DNA of 64,000 bases from Bifidobacterium asteroides (GCF_019469425.1 NZ_CP048272.1:930001-994000); one strand, 5' to 3'; shown: positions 20,426 to 30,667, numbered from the stretch's first letter. Made by a program: numbers and translations. Notes: generated from the sequence alone by a model not told the origin.

Positions 20426-21103
20426 ATGTCAACCATCATCGAACTGTTTTCCGACTACGACATTCCAGCAGCCTTCTGGGTCAATATCCAGCTGACCCTC
20501 TGGTCGGCCCTCTTCTCGCTGATCCTGGGCATCATCTTGGTGATCATGCGTATCTCGCCCATCTCATCCCTGCGGGCCGTCGGCCGAGGATATGTGGAGT
20601 TCTTCCAGAACATGCCTTTGACCATCATCATGGTCTTCATGGTCCTGGGGGCCTTCGCCCAGCTCAAGATCAGTTTCTCGCCGGTATTCTCCGTCAACTT
20701 CTTCTGGCTGGCGGTGACGGGCCTTTCCCTTTATACGGCGGCCTTCGTCTGCGAGTCTCTGCGCTCGGGCATCAACACGGTGCCTCTGGGCCAGGCCGAG
20801 GCGGCCCGCGCTCTGGGGCTGAGCTTCTTCCAGTCGGCCTCGCAGATCATTCTGCCCCAGGCCTTCCGTGGGTCGGTGGCGCCCTTGGGCAACACTTTCA
20901 TTGCCCTGCTGAAGAACTCCACCGTGGCTGCAGCTGCCTCCGTGGCCTCCGAGAGCTCCTCCCTGATGAGCGAGATGATCGAGTTCCACGCCAATGCCAT
21001 CGTGGCCATCTTCCTCATCTTCGCCCTGGGCTATGTGATTCTGGTTCTGCCCATTGGGGCTTTGACCACGTATCTTTCCAACAAGCTGGCAGTGAGGAGG
21101 TGA
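20426..21103 (+). CDS. gluC: Polar amino-acid ABC transporter permease (GluC-like)
   Basis: A 225-residue inner-membrane permease of the His/Glu/Gln/Arg/opine type with about five transmembrane segments. The EAA loop that contacts the ATPase is visible (GQAEAARALGLSFFQSASQI...). The ATG starts two bases after the binding-protein stop with GGAGGGGG upstream, so translation is coupled. It pairs with the next permease as a heterodimer. Confidence 0.88.
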   Translation: MSTIIELFSDYDIPAAFWVNIQLTLWSALFSLILGIILVIMRISPISSLRAVGRGYVEFFQNMPLTIIMVFMVLGAFAQLKISFSPVFSVNFFWLAVTGLSLYTAAFVCESLRSGINTVPLGQAEAARALGLSFFQSASQIILPQAFRGSVAPLGNTFIALLKNSTVAAAASVASESSSLMSEMIEFHANAIVAIFLIFALGYVILVLPIGALTTYLSNKLAVRR

Positions 21104-21109
21104 GCGGCC

Positions 21110-22273
21110 ATGTCACAGGACAATGAGAGTTCGTTGCTCTTTGATCAGCCCGGTCCCAAGGGCCGGCGCACCATACGAATAGTCAACTGGATAGCTGCCG
21201 TCATTTTCGCCATAGTGGTCATCCTGGTGCTGATGAGGCTCCACAACCCACCGGAGGGTGAGAACCAGCTGAGCTGGGAGCTCTGGCGCCCGGCCCTAGA
21301 CTACGAAGCCTGGTCGGACTTCTACCTGCCCGGGCTCTGGCTGACCATCAAGGCCTCAGTGGTTGCAGTGATCGGCTCGGTCATCTTTGGGTTCATTTTC
21401 GGCATCGGCCGTTTGCTGCCCAACGGGTTGGTAAGGGCAGTCTCAGGCATCATCGTGGAGTTTTGCAGGGCAGTCCCGGTGCTGATGATGATGATCTTCT
21501 TCTGGCGTTGGTTCGCCTTTGCCGGAATCAGTCAGGCCTCTTACTGGGCCGTCGTTCTGGGCCTCATCCTCTACAACGGCTCCGTGGTGGCCGAGTTGAT
21601 CCGCTCGGGAGTGGGCAACCTGCCCAATGGCCAGCGCGAGGCCTCTTTGGCCTTGGGGTTGACCAGGACCCAGTCTCTGATGCAGATCGAGGTTCCCCAG
21701 GCCGTCTATGCCATGTTGCCGGCGGCTGTGACCCAGCTGGTCGTGGTTCTCAAGGACACGGCTCTGGGCTCCATCATCATGTACACGGATCTGCTGCAGG
21801 AGTCCCGTCGTCTGGGCTCCATGTACTTCAACATCCTGCAGACCCTGGTGGTGGCCTCTGTGGTCTACTTCTTCGTCTGCTTCCTGCTGTCCCACTTCGC
21901 CCGCTGGTTGCCCGAGAAGATGCAGGAGCGCACCGCCGCCCCCGCCGACTTCGTGGAGCCGGTCGCGCCCGTGGCCATCATGGATCCCTCCAATGTCAAC
22001 CAGATAGCCGTGGCCAAGGAGGTGGACGAGGACCGGTACGGCGGTGCGCCGTTGCAGTACCATGCACATCACCGTGGATCTAACGCCTCCATTCAGCACT
22101 GGAGGAAGACCCGCTACATCCAGGGCTATGACAGGACCCAGCCCGACACGCTGGTGGATCCGCACAAGGGAAGCCTGGAGATTCCGGATTTCCTCAAGCC
22201 TGGACGCGGCGGCCGCTCCGATGGCGAGAAGAAGGACGAGGGCAGGAATCAAGAGGGCAGGGACAAGGACTGA
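21110..22273 (+). CDS. gluD: Polar amino-acid ABC transporter permease with long C-terminal tail (GluD-like)
   Basis: A 387-residue permease, second half of the importer channel. The membrane domain covers about residues 20-265, with an EAA-type loop GQREASLALGLTRTQSLMQIEVPQA. The last 120 residues are hydrophilic and charged, ending in a Lys/Asp/Glu/Arg-rich stretch; GluD proteins are usually near 270 residues, so this tail is an extension. It starts 7 bases after gluC, after GTGAGGAGG. The operon ends here without an obvious terminator. Confidence 0.86.
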   Translation: MSQDNESSLLFDQPGPKGRRTIRIVNWIAAVIFAIVVILVLMRLHNPPEGENQLSWELWRPALDYEAWSDFYLPGLWLTIKASVVAVIGSVIFGFIFGIGRLLPNGLVRAVSGIIVEFCRAVPVLMMMIFFWRWFAFAGISQASYWAVVLGLILYNGSVVAELIRSGVGNLPNGQREASLALGLTRTQSLMQIEVPQAVYAMLPAAVTQLVVVLKDTALGSIIMYTDLLQESRRLGSMYFNILQTLVVASVVYFFVCFLLSHFARWLPEKMQERTAAPADFVEPVAPVAIMDPSNVNQIAVAKEVDEDRYGGAPLQYHAHHRGSNASIQHWRKTRYIQGYDRTQPDTLVDPHKGSLEIPDFLKPGRGGRSDGEKKDEGRNQEGRDKD

Positions 22274-22346
22274 CAGTCCTCAGCTCCTATGATCCGAAGC
22301 CAGTCTCCGGCCGGACTTGTGTGCCTGGCCGGATAGACTGGTGGGC

Positions 22347-24950
22347 ATGGTCCAAGAACATGCTGTTTCCTCAACCGCCTCAACTGACCAGCCCGCCTCC
22401 CTGGGCGACCTGGTACCCGAAGCGGGAGGCCCCCGCAATCTGACCGAGGATCAGATCTACGACCGCTTCTTCTCCTGGGTGGCTTCCCAGGGCATCACTC
22501 CCTGGCCGCATCAGGAGGAGGCCGTTCTCTCCCTGGTTTCAGGAGACCATGTGGTTCTGTCGACCCCGACCGGCTCGGGCAAGTCCATGGTGGCCCTGGG
22601 CATGCACTTCATCGCCCTGTGCACCGGACGCCGCTCCTATTACACGGCCCCCATCAAGGCTCTGGTTTCTGAGAAGTTCTTCGACCTGGTTTCAATTCTC
22701 GGCCGCGATCGGGTGGGTATGATCACCGGCGACACCCACATCAACACGGATGCCCCGGTCATCTGCTGCACTGCCGAGATACTGGCCAACCAGGCGCTCC
22801 GGGAGGGCAGGCATGCCGATATTGGCTGCGTGGCCATGGATGAGTTCCACTATTACGGGGATCCAGACCGTGGCTGGGCCTGGCAGGTGCCCCTGCTGAC
22901 CCTTCCCGATGTGCAGTTCCTGCTCATGTCGGCCACCCTGGGCGACGTGGATCAGATTGCCCGGGACCTGGAGCGCAAAACTGGGGTGAATGTGGACATC
23001 GTGGCCGATGCCCCCCGGCCGGTGCCGCTGGATTACCGTTATGTGGACACCCCGCTGCCTGTCACTGTGGAGTCATTGATGTCCGATGGTGATTCGCCGG
23101 TCTATATCGTTCATTTCTCCCAGGACGCCGCCCTGGAGACGGCCCAAGCCCTATCCAGCACGGGGGTTTCCGACCGGGGGCAGCGAGACCGGATCAAGGA
23201 AGCCATGGCCTGCACTCGTTTCACCACGGCTTTTGGCAGGATTCTGCAGCGCTTGTTGCGCACCGGCGTCGGGGTCCACCATGCGGGCATGCTGCCTAGG
23301 TATAGGCGCCTGGTGGAGCAGTTGGCCCAGGATGGCCTTCTGCCGGTCATCTGCGGCACGGACACTCTGGGGGTTGGCATCAACGTGCCCATCCACACCG
23401 TCCTGCTGACCGGGCTGACCAAGTTCGACGGCTACAAGATGCGCCGTCTGCGAGCCAGGGAATTCCACCAGATCGCAGGCAGAGCCGGACGCATGGGCTT
23501 CGATACCAGTGGCCTGGTTGTGGCCGAGGCGCCCGAATACGAGATAGAGAACGCCAAAGCCGTGGCCAAGGCTGGCAACGACCCAAAAAAGCTCAAGCGG
23601 ATCAAACGCAAGAAGCCCCAGGAGGGGTTCGTCACCTGGGACAAGGGGACCTTCGACAAGCTGATCGAGGCCCGTCCCGAGACCTTGACGCCGCACCTGA
23701 AGATCACCCATGCCATGGTCCTCAACGAAGTCGACCAGGGCGGGGATGCCAGAAGGCGGGTGGAGGATTTGATCGAGGATTCCCGTCAGAACCCGCAGCA
23801 GAAGGAGCATCTGCAGGACCGGGCCGACGAGATTTTCCAAACCCTAACCGACACCGGAGTCATCGAGACCGAGCGGAACCCGGACGGCGGCCTGGACTAC
23901 TTCACGACCGTGGATCTGCCCGAGGACTTTGCCCTGGACCAGCCCCTCTCGCCTTTCCTGCTGGCCGCCCTGGAACTGCTGGATCCCGAGGACCCTGATT
24001 ACGACATGGATCTGCTCTCCATGGTCGAGGCCACCTTGGAGGATCCTCGGCAGATACTCAAGGCCCAGCAGCGGCAGGCCCGCGATGCGGCCATCCAGCA
24101 GATGAAGGAGGATGGCCTGGAGTATGAGGAACGGATGGAGCGCCTGCAGGAGGTGACCTGGCCCAAGCCCTTGGAGAACCTGCTGGGGGAGGCCTTCGAC
24201 CGCTACCGTCGGGACGTTCCCTGGGCCAACGACTATGAGATCCGTCCTAAGTCCGTTCTGCGGGACATGATCGAGACGGCCTCGGACTTCAACGGCTACA
24301 TCGCCCGCTACGGAATATCCCGGTCGGAGGGGACCCTGCTGCGCTATCTGTCCGATGCTTACCGGGCTCTGAGCAGGACGGTTCCCGAAGAGTTCATGGA
24401 TGAGCGGCTGGAGGACATCCTGGCCTGGCTGGGACTGATCGTGCGCTCGGTGGACTCCAGCCTGGTGGATGAGTGGGAGGCTGCAGGCAGGGCCGCAAAT
24501 GGCGAAGTCACAAGCGGCTTGGATACCGCCCCGCCCAAGGAGGAAAACCGGGTGGTGGCGGACCGGCGGGGACTGGCCCTGCTGGTCCGCAATGCCATGT
24601 TCCAGCGGGTGGAGCTGGTGGCCGCCGACCGGCCGGAGGCCCTGGCCGACCTGGATGCAGACTGGGGATACGGCATACGAGCCTGGGGCGACGTGCTGGA
24701 CGACCTCTACCAGGATCATGAGCAGATCCTGACCGATACTCAGGCCCGGTCTTCGGACTTCTTCAGCCTGGATGACCGGGACGAGCGTCAGGGGCACACC
24801 TGGCGGGTCCAGCAGATCTTCGACGATGTGGAAGGCGAACGTGACTGGGGCATTGCCGGCATCGTGGACCTGGATGCCACTCAGGAGAACGGTCAGGTGG
24901 TCTTCAGGGAATACCGGGTGGGTCCCATCGAGGAGCTGATGGACATCTAG
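22347..24950 (+). CDS. DEAD/DEAH-box RNA helicase of the DUF3516 type
   Basis: An 867-residue superfamily 2 helicase. Walker A STPTGSGKS, a DEFH box (MDEFHYYGD), LMSATLGD, and motif VI HQIAGRAGRMGF are all present in the first 400 residues. The C-terminal half matches the actinobacterial DUF3516 extension. Such proteins resemble Ski2-like RNA helicases and are thought to act in RNA turnover; the precise role is unknown to me. The ATG at 22347 is preferred over an upstream GTG at 22317. It converges with the next ABC genes. Confidence 0.87.
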   Translation: MVQEHAVSSTASTDQPASLGDLVPEAGGPRNLTEDQIYDRFFSWVASQGITPWPHQEEAVLSLVSGDHVVLSTPTGSGKSMVALGMHFIALCTGRRSYYTAPIKALVSEKFFDLVSILGRDRVGMITGDTHINTDAPVICCTAEILANQALREGRHADIGCVAMDEFHYYGDPDRGWAWQVPLLTLPDVQFLLMSATLGDVDQIARDLERKTGVNVDIVADAPRPVPLDYRYVDTPLPVTVESLMSDGDSPVYIVHFSQDAALETAQALSSTGVSDRGQRDRIKEAMACTRFTTAFGRILQRLLRTGVGVHHAGMLPRYRRLVEQLAQDGLLPVICGTDTLGVGINVPIHTVLLTGLTKFDGYKMRRLRAREFHQIAGRAGRMGFDTSGLVVAEAPEYEIENAKAVAKAGNDPKKLKRIKRKKPQEGFVTWDKGTFDKLIEARPETLTPHLKITHAMVLNEVDQGGDARRRVEDLIEDSRQNPQQKEHLQDRADEIFQTLTDTGVIETERNPDGGLDYFTTVDLPEDFALDQPLSPFLLAALELLDPEDPDYDMDLLSMVEATLEDPRQILKAQQRQARDAAIQQMKEDGLEYEERMERLQEVTWPKPLENLLGEAFDRYRRDVPWANDYEIRPKSVLRDMIETASDFNGYIARYGISRSEGTLLRYLSDAYRALSRTVPEEFMDERLEDILAWLGLIVRSVDSSLVDEWEAAGRAANGEVTSGLDTAPPKEENRVVADRRGLALLVRNAMFQRVELVAADRPEALADLDADWGYGIRAWGDVLDDLYQDHEQILTDTQARSSDFFSLDDRDERQGHTWRVQQIFDDVEGERDWGIAGIVDLDATQENGQVVFREYRVGPIEELMDI

Positions 24951-24960
24951 ACCCGGATCC

Positions 24961-25776
24961 TTAGAGGACCTTGGAAAGGAAGGACTGCAGCCGGGGGCTC
25001 TGCGGATGGCCGAAGATCTGCTCGGGCGTGCCCTCCTCCTCGATGATCCCGGCATCGGTGAAGATCACCCTGGAGGAGACCTCCCGGGCGAAAGCCATCT
25101 CGTGAGTGACCAGAATCATGGTCATGCCGCCCTCGGCCAGGGAGCGAATGACTTCAAGAACATCGCCCACCATCTCCGGATCCAGGGCCGAGGTGGCCTC
25201 GTCAAAGAGCATGATGTCCGGGTGCATGGCCAGTGCGCGGGCGATGGCCACACGCTGCTGCTGCCCGCCTGACAGGTCCGTGGGCCGAGCGTCCGCCCTC
25301 TCTTCCAAGCCGACGATTTCCAGCAGGTCCAGGGCCTGCTGCCGGGCATCCTCCTTGGGGGTCTTGTGCAGCATACGGGGGGCCAGCATGATGTTGTCGG
25401 CCACGCTCATGTTGGGGAAGAGGTTGAAGTGCTGGAAGACCATGCCCACGTGCTCGCGTAGCTTGTCAATGTTGGTCTTTGGATCGGAAATGTCAATTCC
25501 ATAGACGCTGATCGTGCCCGAGGTCGGCATCTCAAGGGCGTTGATGCAGCGCAGCAGGGTGGACTTGCCCGCGCCCGAGGGGCCGATGATGGAAATAACC
25601 TCGCCCGGCTTGACCTCCATGTCGATCCCCTTGAGGACCTCAGTGTCACCGTAGCGCTTGTGCAGGTCGCGGATGGATACGGCCATCTGGGACTTTCCTT
25701 GGCTGAGGCGACTTTGGTTCTGACGGATGCGACGTGTCAGTCGTCCGGTGTCCATGTCCGGGTCCTCGAAGTTCAT
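24961..25776 (-). CDS. Polar amino-acid ABC transporter, ATP-binding protein
   Basis: A 271-residue ABC ATPase with Walker [10 protein letters not shown], signature [16 protein letters not shown], Walker [13 protein letters not shown] and LVTHEMAFA. Its DEATSALD has Ala where the gluA paralogue has Pro. An extra 30-residue N-terminal tail precedes the ATPase fold. Its ATG overlaps the stop of the fused binding-protein/permease gene by four bases (ATGA), so the two proteins form one importer. It resembles GlnQ-type ATPases; the substrate is not identifiable. Confidence 0.9.
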   Translation of the reverse strand: MNFEDPDMDTGRLTRRIRQNQSRLSQGKSQMAVSIRDLHKRYGDTEVLKGIDMEVKPGEVISIIGPSGAGKSTLLRCINALEMPTSGTISVYGIDISDPKTNIDKLREHVGMVFQHFNLFPNMSVADNIMLAPRMLHKTPKEDARQQALDLLEIVGLEERADARPTDLSGGQQQRVAIARALAMHPDIMLFDEATSALDPEMVGDVLEVIRSLAEGGMTMILVTHEMAFAREVSSRVIFTDAGIIEEEGTPEQIFGHPQSPRLQSFLSKVL

Positions 25777-27287
25777 CGGTGCAGCCTCCTATCGAGCATA
25801 TTGGCCATCCAGGTCAAGGCGCTGATGGCGACGAAGTAGATGACTCCTACCATGAACAGGGTTTCGGTCACGCGGAAGTTGGCCGCGTAGATCTGCTGGG
25901 CCTGATAGAGCAGTTCGCCGAAGCCGATGGCCAGCAACAGGGAGGAATCCTTGAGCATGATGACTAGCTGGTTGATGATGGAGGGCGTGGCGATTCTGAC
26001 GGCTTGGGGCAGGATGACCCGGCGCAGGGCCATACGACGTGTCAGGCCCAGACTGCGGGCACCCTCCATCTGCCCGACGTCAACCGAGTCGATGGCCCCA
26101 CGCACGATCTCGACCAGGTAGGCTCCGGAATTCAGGGACAGTGTCAGCGCGCCTGCCAGCCAGATGCTGATGCGGTGGCCGATCAACTGGGGGACGCCCA
26201 GGTAGAAGAAGAAGGCCCAGACCAGGACGGGTGTACCTCTGAAGACCGCTACGTAGATTCGGGCAATCCAAGACAGGATACGGTTGGGGCTGATTCGCCA
26301 TAGTCCCAGGATGATGCCGATGGCCAGAGCGATGACGAAGGATATGGCCGTGATGGCCAGGGTGTTGCGCAGACCCAGCATCAGGGAAGGGAAGGCCTGG
26401 CGGACCAGCCCAAAGAATCCTGGCCGGGAGGCGGAGGCACTATTGCTGGAATGGCCGCTGCCCACATAGGAATCGACCAGTTTTTTGTAGCTGCCGTTGG
26501 CCTTCATCCTGGCCAGACCCTCGTTGAAGGCTGCCACGAACTCCTGGTTCTCGCCCTTGCGGACGGCCGCTCCGTAGGAGGCGCCGGGCTCCTTCTTGGT
26601 CACAGTCTTCAGCCCGTTGCCTTGGGCGATGCCGTAGGCCAGGACCGGATAGTCGTCGATAACCGCCTGGGCATTTCCGGACTTGACCATCTCATACATG
26701 GTGGAGGACTGGTCCACCGCCTTGACTGTGAAACCGTACTGGGCTGCCCGCTGCTTGGCGAAAGCCTCGCCCTCGCTGCCCGTCTTGACGGCCACCACGG
26801 TGCCGCGCAGATCCTTGTAGCTGTGGATCTGGTCGTTGTCCTTGGCGATGGCCATCTGTACGCCGGAGTCGAAATAGGGGTCAGTGAAGTCGTAGACCTG
26901 CTTGCGCTGGTCGGTGATGGTCATGCCGGCTATGACCACATCGGCCTGTTGGGAGTTCAAGGCTTGAAGGGCGGCGTTGAATCCCAGGGACTGGACCTGC
27001 ACCGAGAACCCCTCGATATCGGCGATTTTGCGGATCAGGTCCATATCGATGCCGACCAGGTTCCCGGACGAGTCACGGAACTCAAAGGGGGCGAAGGTGG
27101 TGTCGGTGGCGACACGGAAGGTGCGTCCATGGACCGCCTGCGAGGCGGGGGAGCTCTGGGCCGCCTGCGCCGGCGTGGCCAAGGGGGCGACGATCAGGGC
27201 TGAGAGCCCCAGGACCAGGGCGAACAGGCCCATGGTCCACCTGCCTGGACCCGAGGTCCATCCCTGGCGAACATGCTTGGCGATCAC
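25773..27287 (-). CDS. Fused amino-acid ABC substrate-binding protein and permease
   Basis: A 504-residue single-chain transporter subunit. A signal peptide ends near residue 43 (LATPAQAAQ). An SBP family 3 domain follows (about residues 50-275: [44 protein letters not shown]). A permease domain fills about residues 300-504, with the EAA loop [23 protein letters not shown]. This layout is known from GlnP-type importers of low-GC Gram-positives. The start is GTG with AGGAG eight bases before it. The ATPase gene follows with an ATGA overlap. Confidence 0.9.
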   Translation of the reverse strand: MIAKHVRQGWTSGPGRWTMGLFALVLGLSALIVAPLATPAQAAQSSPASQAVHGRTFRVATDTTFAPFEFRDSSGNLVGIDMDLIRKIADIEGFSVQVQSLGFNAALQALNSQQADVVIAGMTITDQRKQVYDFTDPYFDSGVQMAIAKDNDQIHSYKDLRGTVVAVKTGSEGEAFAKQRAAQYGFTVKAVDQSSTMYEMVKSGNAQAVIDDYPVLAYGIAQGNGLKTVTKKEPGASYGAAVRKGENQEFVAAFNEGLARMKANGSYKKLVDSYVGSGHSSNSASASRPGFFGLVRQAFPSLMLGLRNTLAITAISFVIALAIGIILGLWRISPNRILSWIARIYVAVFRGTPVLVWAFFFYLGVPQLIGHRISIWLAGALTLSLNSGAYLVEIVRGAIDSVDVGQMEGARSLGLTRRMALRRVILPQAVRIATPSIINQLVIMLKDSSLLLAIGFGELLYQAQQIYAANFRVTETLFMVGVIYFVAISALTWMANMLDRRLHR

Positions 27288-27367
27288 TGGCGATTCTCCT
27301 TATTGTTCCGACCTGTGCCGGTCCCGGTTTTTCCCAGGCGGACGGCTTTGCTGCTGCCTATGGCCTT

Positions 27368-27383
27368 CCTGAAGATATTCAGG
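27368..27383. repeat. Short perfect inverted repeat upstream of the fused transporter gene
   Basis: CCTGAA-GATA-TTCAGG, 6-bp arms with a 4-base spacer, 80 bases before the GTG of the minus-strand transporter gene in the 270-base divergent gap to rarA. It may be an operator; no further support is seen. Confidence 0.4.
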
Positions 27384-27557
27384 TTGATGACCAGTAAACT
27401 GTACACATACCGTGTTTCCGGAACCCAACTACGCGCTGGGCGATACGGCCATATGAGTTCCCAGTCTAGCGCGTTCGTCCTTCTGATTGCGGCAGATGCA
27501 GGCTTATGCTGGTGAGGGCGGGGAGCCATAGGGGCCCCGAGGAACGAGGTATTGCAT

Positions 27558-28952
27558 ATGGTTGATGATCTCTTCCAGGCGGCGGATCCCCCCGAGGAAC
27601 ATACCCTGCCTCTGGCGGTCAGGATGCGGCCCAGGAGCCTGGACGAGGTGGTCGGCCAGGATAAGGTCACAGCTCTTGGAACACCGCTGGAGCGGCTGGC
27701 CCGGTCGGATCCGAACAACCGTCTGACGGCTCCCAGCTCGGTCGTTCTTTTCGGCCCTCCAGGGGTGGGCAAGACCACCCTGGCCTACATCGTCGCCCGA
27801 CAGTCCGGGCGGCATTTCGAGGAGCTTTCGGCTGTCACTTCGGGGGTGAAGGAGGTGCGGCAGGTCCTCGCCCAGGCTCGGGAGCGGCTGGTCAGCCAGG
27901 GTCAGGAGACGGTCCTCTTTATTGATGAAGTCCACCGTTTTTCCAAGTCCCAGCAGGATGCCCTGTTGCCCAGCGTGGAGAACCGGGATGTGACTTTCAT
28001 CGCAGCCACCACCGAGAATCCCAGCTTTTCGGTCATTGCCCCCCTGCTTTCCCGCTCGGTGGTGGTCAAGCTGGAGGCCTTGGACGACCAGGACCTGGCC
28101 AAGCTGGTCCGCAGGGCCGTAAAGGACCAGCGGGGGCTTAAAGACCAGGTACGGCTGGATCCAGGGGCTTTGGACCAAATCGTGCGTTTTGCCGGAGGCG
28201 ATGCCCGCCGGGCCCTAACCATTCTGGAGGCTGCGGCTGGAGCGGTCACTGAGGACGGGCCTCGTGCTAAGGGTGCGCGTCGGCCTCTGATCAATGCCAA
28301 GGTGGTCTCCTCGGTCATGGACGTGGCCGCCGTCCGCTATGACAAGAAGGGCGATGATCACTATGACGTGGCTTCGGCCTTCATCAAGTCCATGCGGGGG
28401 TCCGACGTGGATGCGGCCCTGCACTACCTGGCTCGGATGATTCGGGCAGGCGAGGACCCGCGCTTCATCGCACGACGGATCATGATCGCTTCCGCCGAGG
28501 AGGTGGGCATGGCCTCTCCTGAGGTGCTGGAGATTACGGTCGCGGCTGCCCAGGCTGTGGCCATGGTGGGCATGCCAGAGGCCCGGCTGATCCTGGCCGA
28601 GGCGGTCATCGCTGTGGCCACGGCACCCAAGTCCAACGCCTCCTACCTGGCCATCAACCAGGCCCTGGAGGACGTGGACGCCGGGCATATCGGCCAAGTC
28701 CCCCTGCACCTGCGCAACGCTCCCACCAAGCTGATGAAGGCCTGGGGCAACCACGAGGGCTATCAGTATGCCCACGATGCGCCGGATGCAGTGGCGCCTC
28801 AGCAGTACATGCCGGACGAACTGGTCGGACGACGCTACTACCACCCCAATGATCGGGGTTATGAGCGTCAACTGGGCCCCCGTCTGGAAGCCATCAGGGC
28901 CATCCTGGACAGGGCCGCCGGGCCGGAGGGAAACGCCGGGTCTGGGCAATGA
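27558..28952 (+). CDS. rarA: Replication-associated recombination protein RarA (MgsA)
   Basis: A 464-residue AAA+ ATPase of the RarA/WRNIP1 family, which acts at stalled replication forks. Walker A GPPGVGKTT, Walker B FIDEVHRFSKSQQDALLP and sensor residues in TENPSF are present. The C-terminal MgsA tetramerisation domain fits, with the DPRFIARRIMIASAEEVGMA and HLRNAPTKLMK segments. The ATG at 27558 follows GAACGAGG; an in-frame TTG two codons earlier is less likely. Confidence 0.94.
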   Translation: MVDDLFQAADPPEEHTLPLAVRMRPRSLDEVVGQDKVTALGTPLERLARSDPNNRLTAPSSVVLFGPPGVGKTTLAYIVARQSGRHFEELSAVTSGVKEVRQVLAQARERLVSQGQETVLFIDEVHRFSKSQQDALLPSVENRDVTFIAATTENPSFSVIAPLLSRSVVVKLEALDDQDLAKLVRRAVKDQRGLKDQVRLDPGALDQIVRFAGGDARRALTILEAAAGAVTEDGPRAKGARRPLINAKVVSSVMDVAAVRYDKKGDDHYDVASAFIKSMRGSDVDAALHYLARMIRAGEDPRFIARRIMIASAEEVGMASPEVLEITVAAAQAVAMVGMPEARLILAEAVIAVATAPKSNASYLAINQALEDVDAGHIGQVPLHLRNAPTKLMKAWGNHEGYQYAHDAPDAVAPQQYMPDELVGRRYYHPNDRGYERQLGPRLEAIRAILDRAAGPEGNAGSGQ

Positions 28953-29095
28953 CCGTCCAGACTCCTATACTGGGCACTCAATAGACGTTGAATAGTCACA
29001 CAATGACCGAAACGCCGCAGGGTCCAGGCCTTCCGTATTGACGGTCGCCAAGCTCCCACGAGGAGTCTGTCGCCGTCGGCAGGTCTGGCATGAAC

Positions 29096-29119
29096 GCATG
29101 AGGCTTGGCTGCCTCATGC
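29096..29119 (+). repeat. Perfect 9-bp hairpin in the MFS gene leader
   Basis: GCATGAGGC-TTGGCT-GCCTCATGC, perfect 9-bp arms with a 6-base loop, ends 18 bases before the MFS start codon and just before its GAGGGTG ribosome site. It is not followed by T residues, so it is more likely a leader structure or an operator than a terminator. Confidence 0.55.
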
Positions 29120-29137
29120 ACGGGCGCGAGGGTGACG

Positions 29138-30535
29138 ATGTCGACAGCGGTCATTGACAAAGCAGACATATCCGGACAATCCAAGAATTTCGGCCTCGCT
29201 GAGGATGACTTGGCGGTCCGCGAGATTACCCGGCGAGTAGACAATGCTCGTGAATCGGCTACTTTTTACAAGATTGTGGCCCTGGTGGCCGCGGGCATGC
29301 TGATGGACAGCATCGATGTCTATGTGGGCAGCGCCGTAGCCAGTTCGGCCTTGAGCACCGGGTGGTCCACGGTCGCCCAGAATTCCCTCTTCCTGTCGGC
29401 TGGTTTCCTGGGGCTCCTGGTGGGCTCGCTGCTGGCCGGGTTCATTGGAGACCTGCGGGGTCGCAAGACCGCCTACCAGATCAACCTGTTGCTCTTCGGA
29501 GGCTTTACTCTGCTGGGCGCTCTGGCTCCGAACATGGCCGTCCTCTCGGCTTGCCGTCTGGGGGCCGGGCTGGGTCTTGGCGCCGAGATCGTCACCGGAT
29601 TCTCCATGGTCAATGAATTCGCTCCCATCCGGCACCGCGGCCGTTGGAGTGCCATCGTCTCGCTGGTGGCTAACACCGGAGTGCCACTAGCCATGCTCCT
29701 GTGTGCCTGGATTATTCCGCGCTGGTCCTGGCGGCCGCTCTTCGTGGGCATTGGCCTGGCGGCTGCGCTGATCTGGTATCTGCGGCGCGACATTCCCGAG
29801 TCTCCCCGCTGGCTGGCCCTGCACGGGCGGATGGGCGAGGCCGTCCAGGTGGTCGAGCTTCTGGAGGCTGGCAATGGCCGGGAAGGGTCAAGCTCCGATT
29901 CAGTCGGGGGTTCCGCCCACGCTGGGAAGAATGATGGCGTTGAGGCACCTGCCAAGGCATCGGGCAGTATTGTCCGCGGTCTGATTGTGGCCACCGTGGC
30001 AGTTTCGGCTACCAACGTCTGCTCCTATGCTTTCACATCCTGGGTGCCCACCATCCTGCTCAAGCGGGGCATAGATCTGAGCGGATCCCTGTGGATCAGC
30101 ACCCTGATGATGCTGGGTGCCCCCATGGGCTGCCTGATCGGATCCCTGCTTCTGGACCGGATCGGCCGCAAGCGGATCATCGTCACGGCCTTCCTGCTGA
30201 CAGCGGTCTTCGGTCTGCTCTACGCCGCGCAGACCAGCCAGGTCACTGCCATTCTGGTGGGCATTCTGCTCATGGGCAGTCTTTACGTCCTCATGTCGTC
30301 GGTGGTGGCCGTCTATGCGCCTGAGCTCTTCCCGACCACAGTCCGATTCCGCTGCGTGGGCATCGCCAATGCCATTGCCAAGCTCTGCAATGTGCTCATG
30401 CCCGTGCTCATCGGTGCCATGCTCAGCCAATGGGGGAGCACCTCAATCTTCGTCACCATCAGCTTGGTGGCTCTGGCTTCCATGCTGGTTGTGGGTCTGG
30501 TGGGATGGGAGACTTCCGGCCGTTCGGTGGGCTGA
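29138..30535 (+). CDS. MFS transporter, sugar-porter-like
   Basis: A 465-residue major facilitator with about 12 membrane segments. The loop 2-3 motif GDLRGRK and the matching LLLDRIGRKR in the second half are clear, and PESPRWL between helices 6 and 7 is the signature of the sugar-porter/metabolite-H+ symporter group. The central loop contains a Ser/Gly-rich insert (about residues 245-285). The substrate is not identifiable. The ATG at 29138 has GAGGGTG upstream. It converges with a MarR regulator 130 bases away and ends at a terminator. Confidence 0.82.
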   Translation: MSTAVIDKADISGQSKNFGLAEDDLAVREITRRVDNARESATFYKIVALVAAGMLMDSIDVYVGSAVASSALSTGWSTVAQNSLFLSAGFLGLLVGSLLAGFIGDLRGRKTAYQINLLLFGGFTLLGALAPNMAVLSACRLGAGLGLGAEIVTGFSMVNEFAPIRHRGRWSAIVSLVANTGVPLAMLLCAWIIPRWSWRPLFVGIGLAAALIWYLRRDIPESPRWLALHGRMGEAVQVVELLEAGNGREGSSSDSVGGSAHAGKNDGVEAPAKASGSIVRGLIVATVAVSATNVCSYAFTSWVPTILLKRGIDLSGSLWISTLMMLGAPMGCLIGSLLLDRIGRKRIIVTAFLLTAVFGLLYAAQTSQVTAILVGILLMGSLYVLMSSVVAVYAPELFPTTVRFRCVGIANAIAKLCNVLMPVLIGAMLSQWGSTSIFVTISLVALASMLVVGLVGWETSGRSVG

Positions 30536-30575
30536 CAGCGGCCGGCGCAAGGGTGTGAAAAGTCTGAAAAGCAAG

Positions 30576-30637
30576 GGGCCTGGCATGAGCTTGGTGCCGT
30601 CGAGGGGCGGCCAAGGAATCGGCCAGGTCCTTTTTTT
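30576..30637 (+). terminator. Rho-independent terminator after the MFS gene
   Basis: GGCCTGGC near 30577-30584 can pair with GCCAGGTC at 30622-30629, with an inner GGCC/GGCC hairpin, followed by seven T at 30631-30637. Confidence 0.7.
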
Positions 30638-30667
30638 CAGTAAGGATCCTTTGCCGGTAAGAGGGGA

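Noticed and set aside
23844-25055. 403-residue antisense frame over the DUF3516 helicase
   Set aside because: Shadow of the real gene with Pro/Gln/Arg/His bias.
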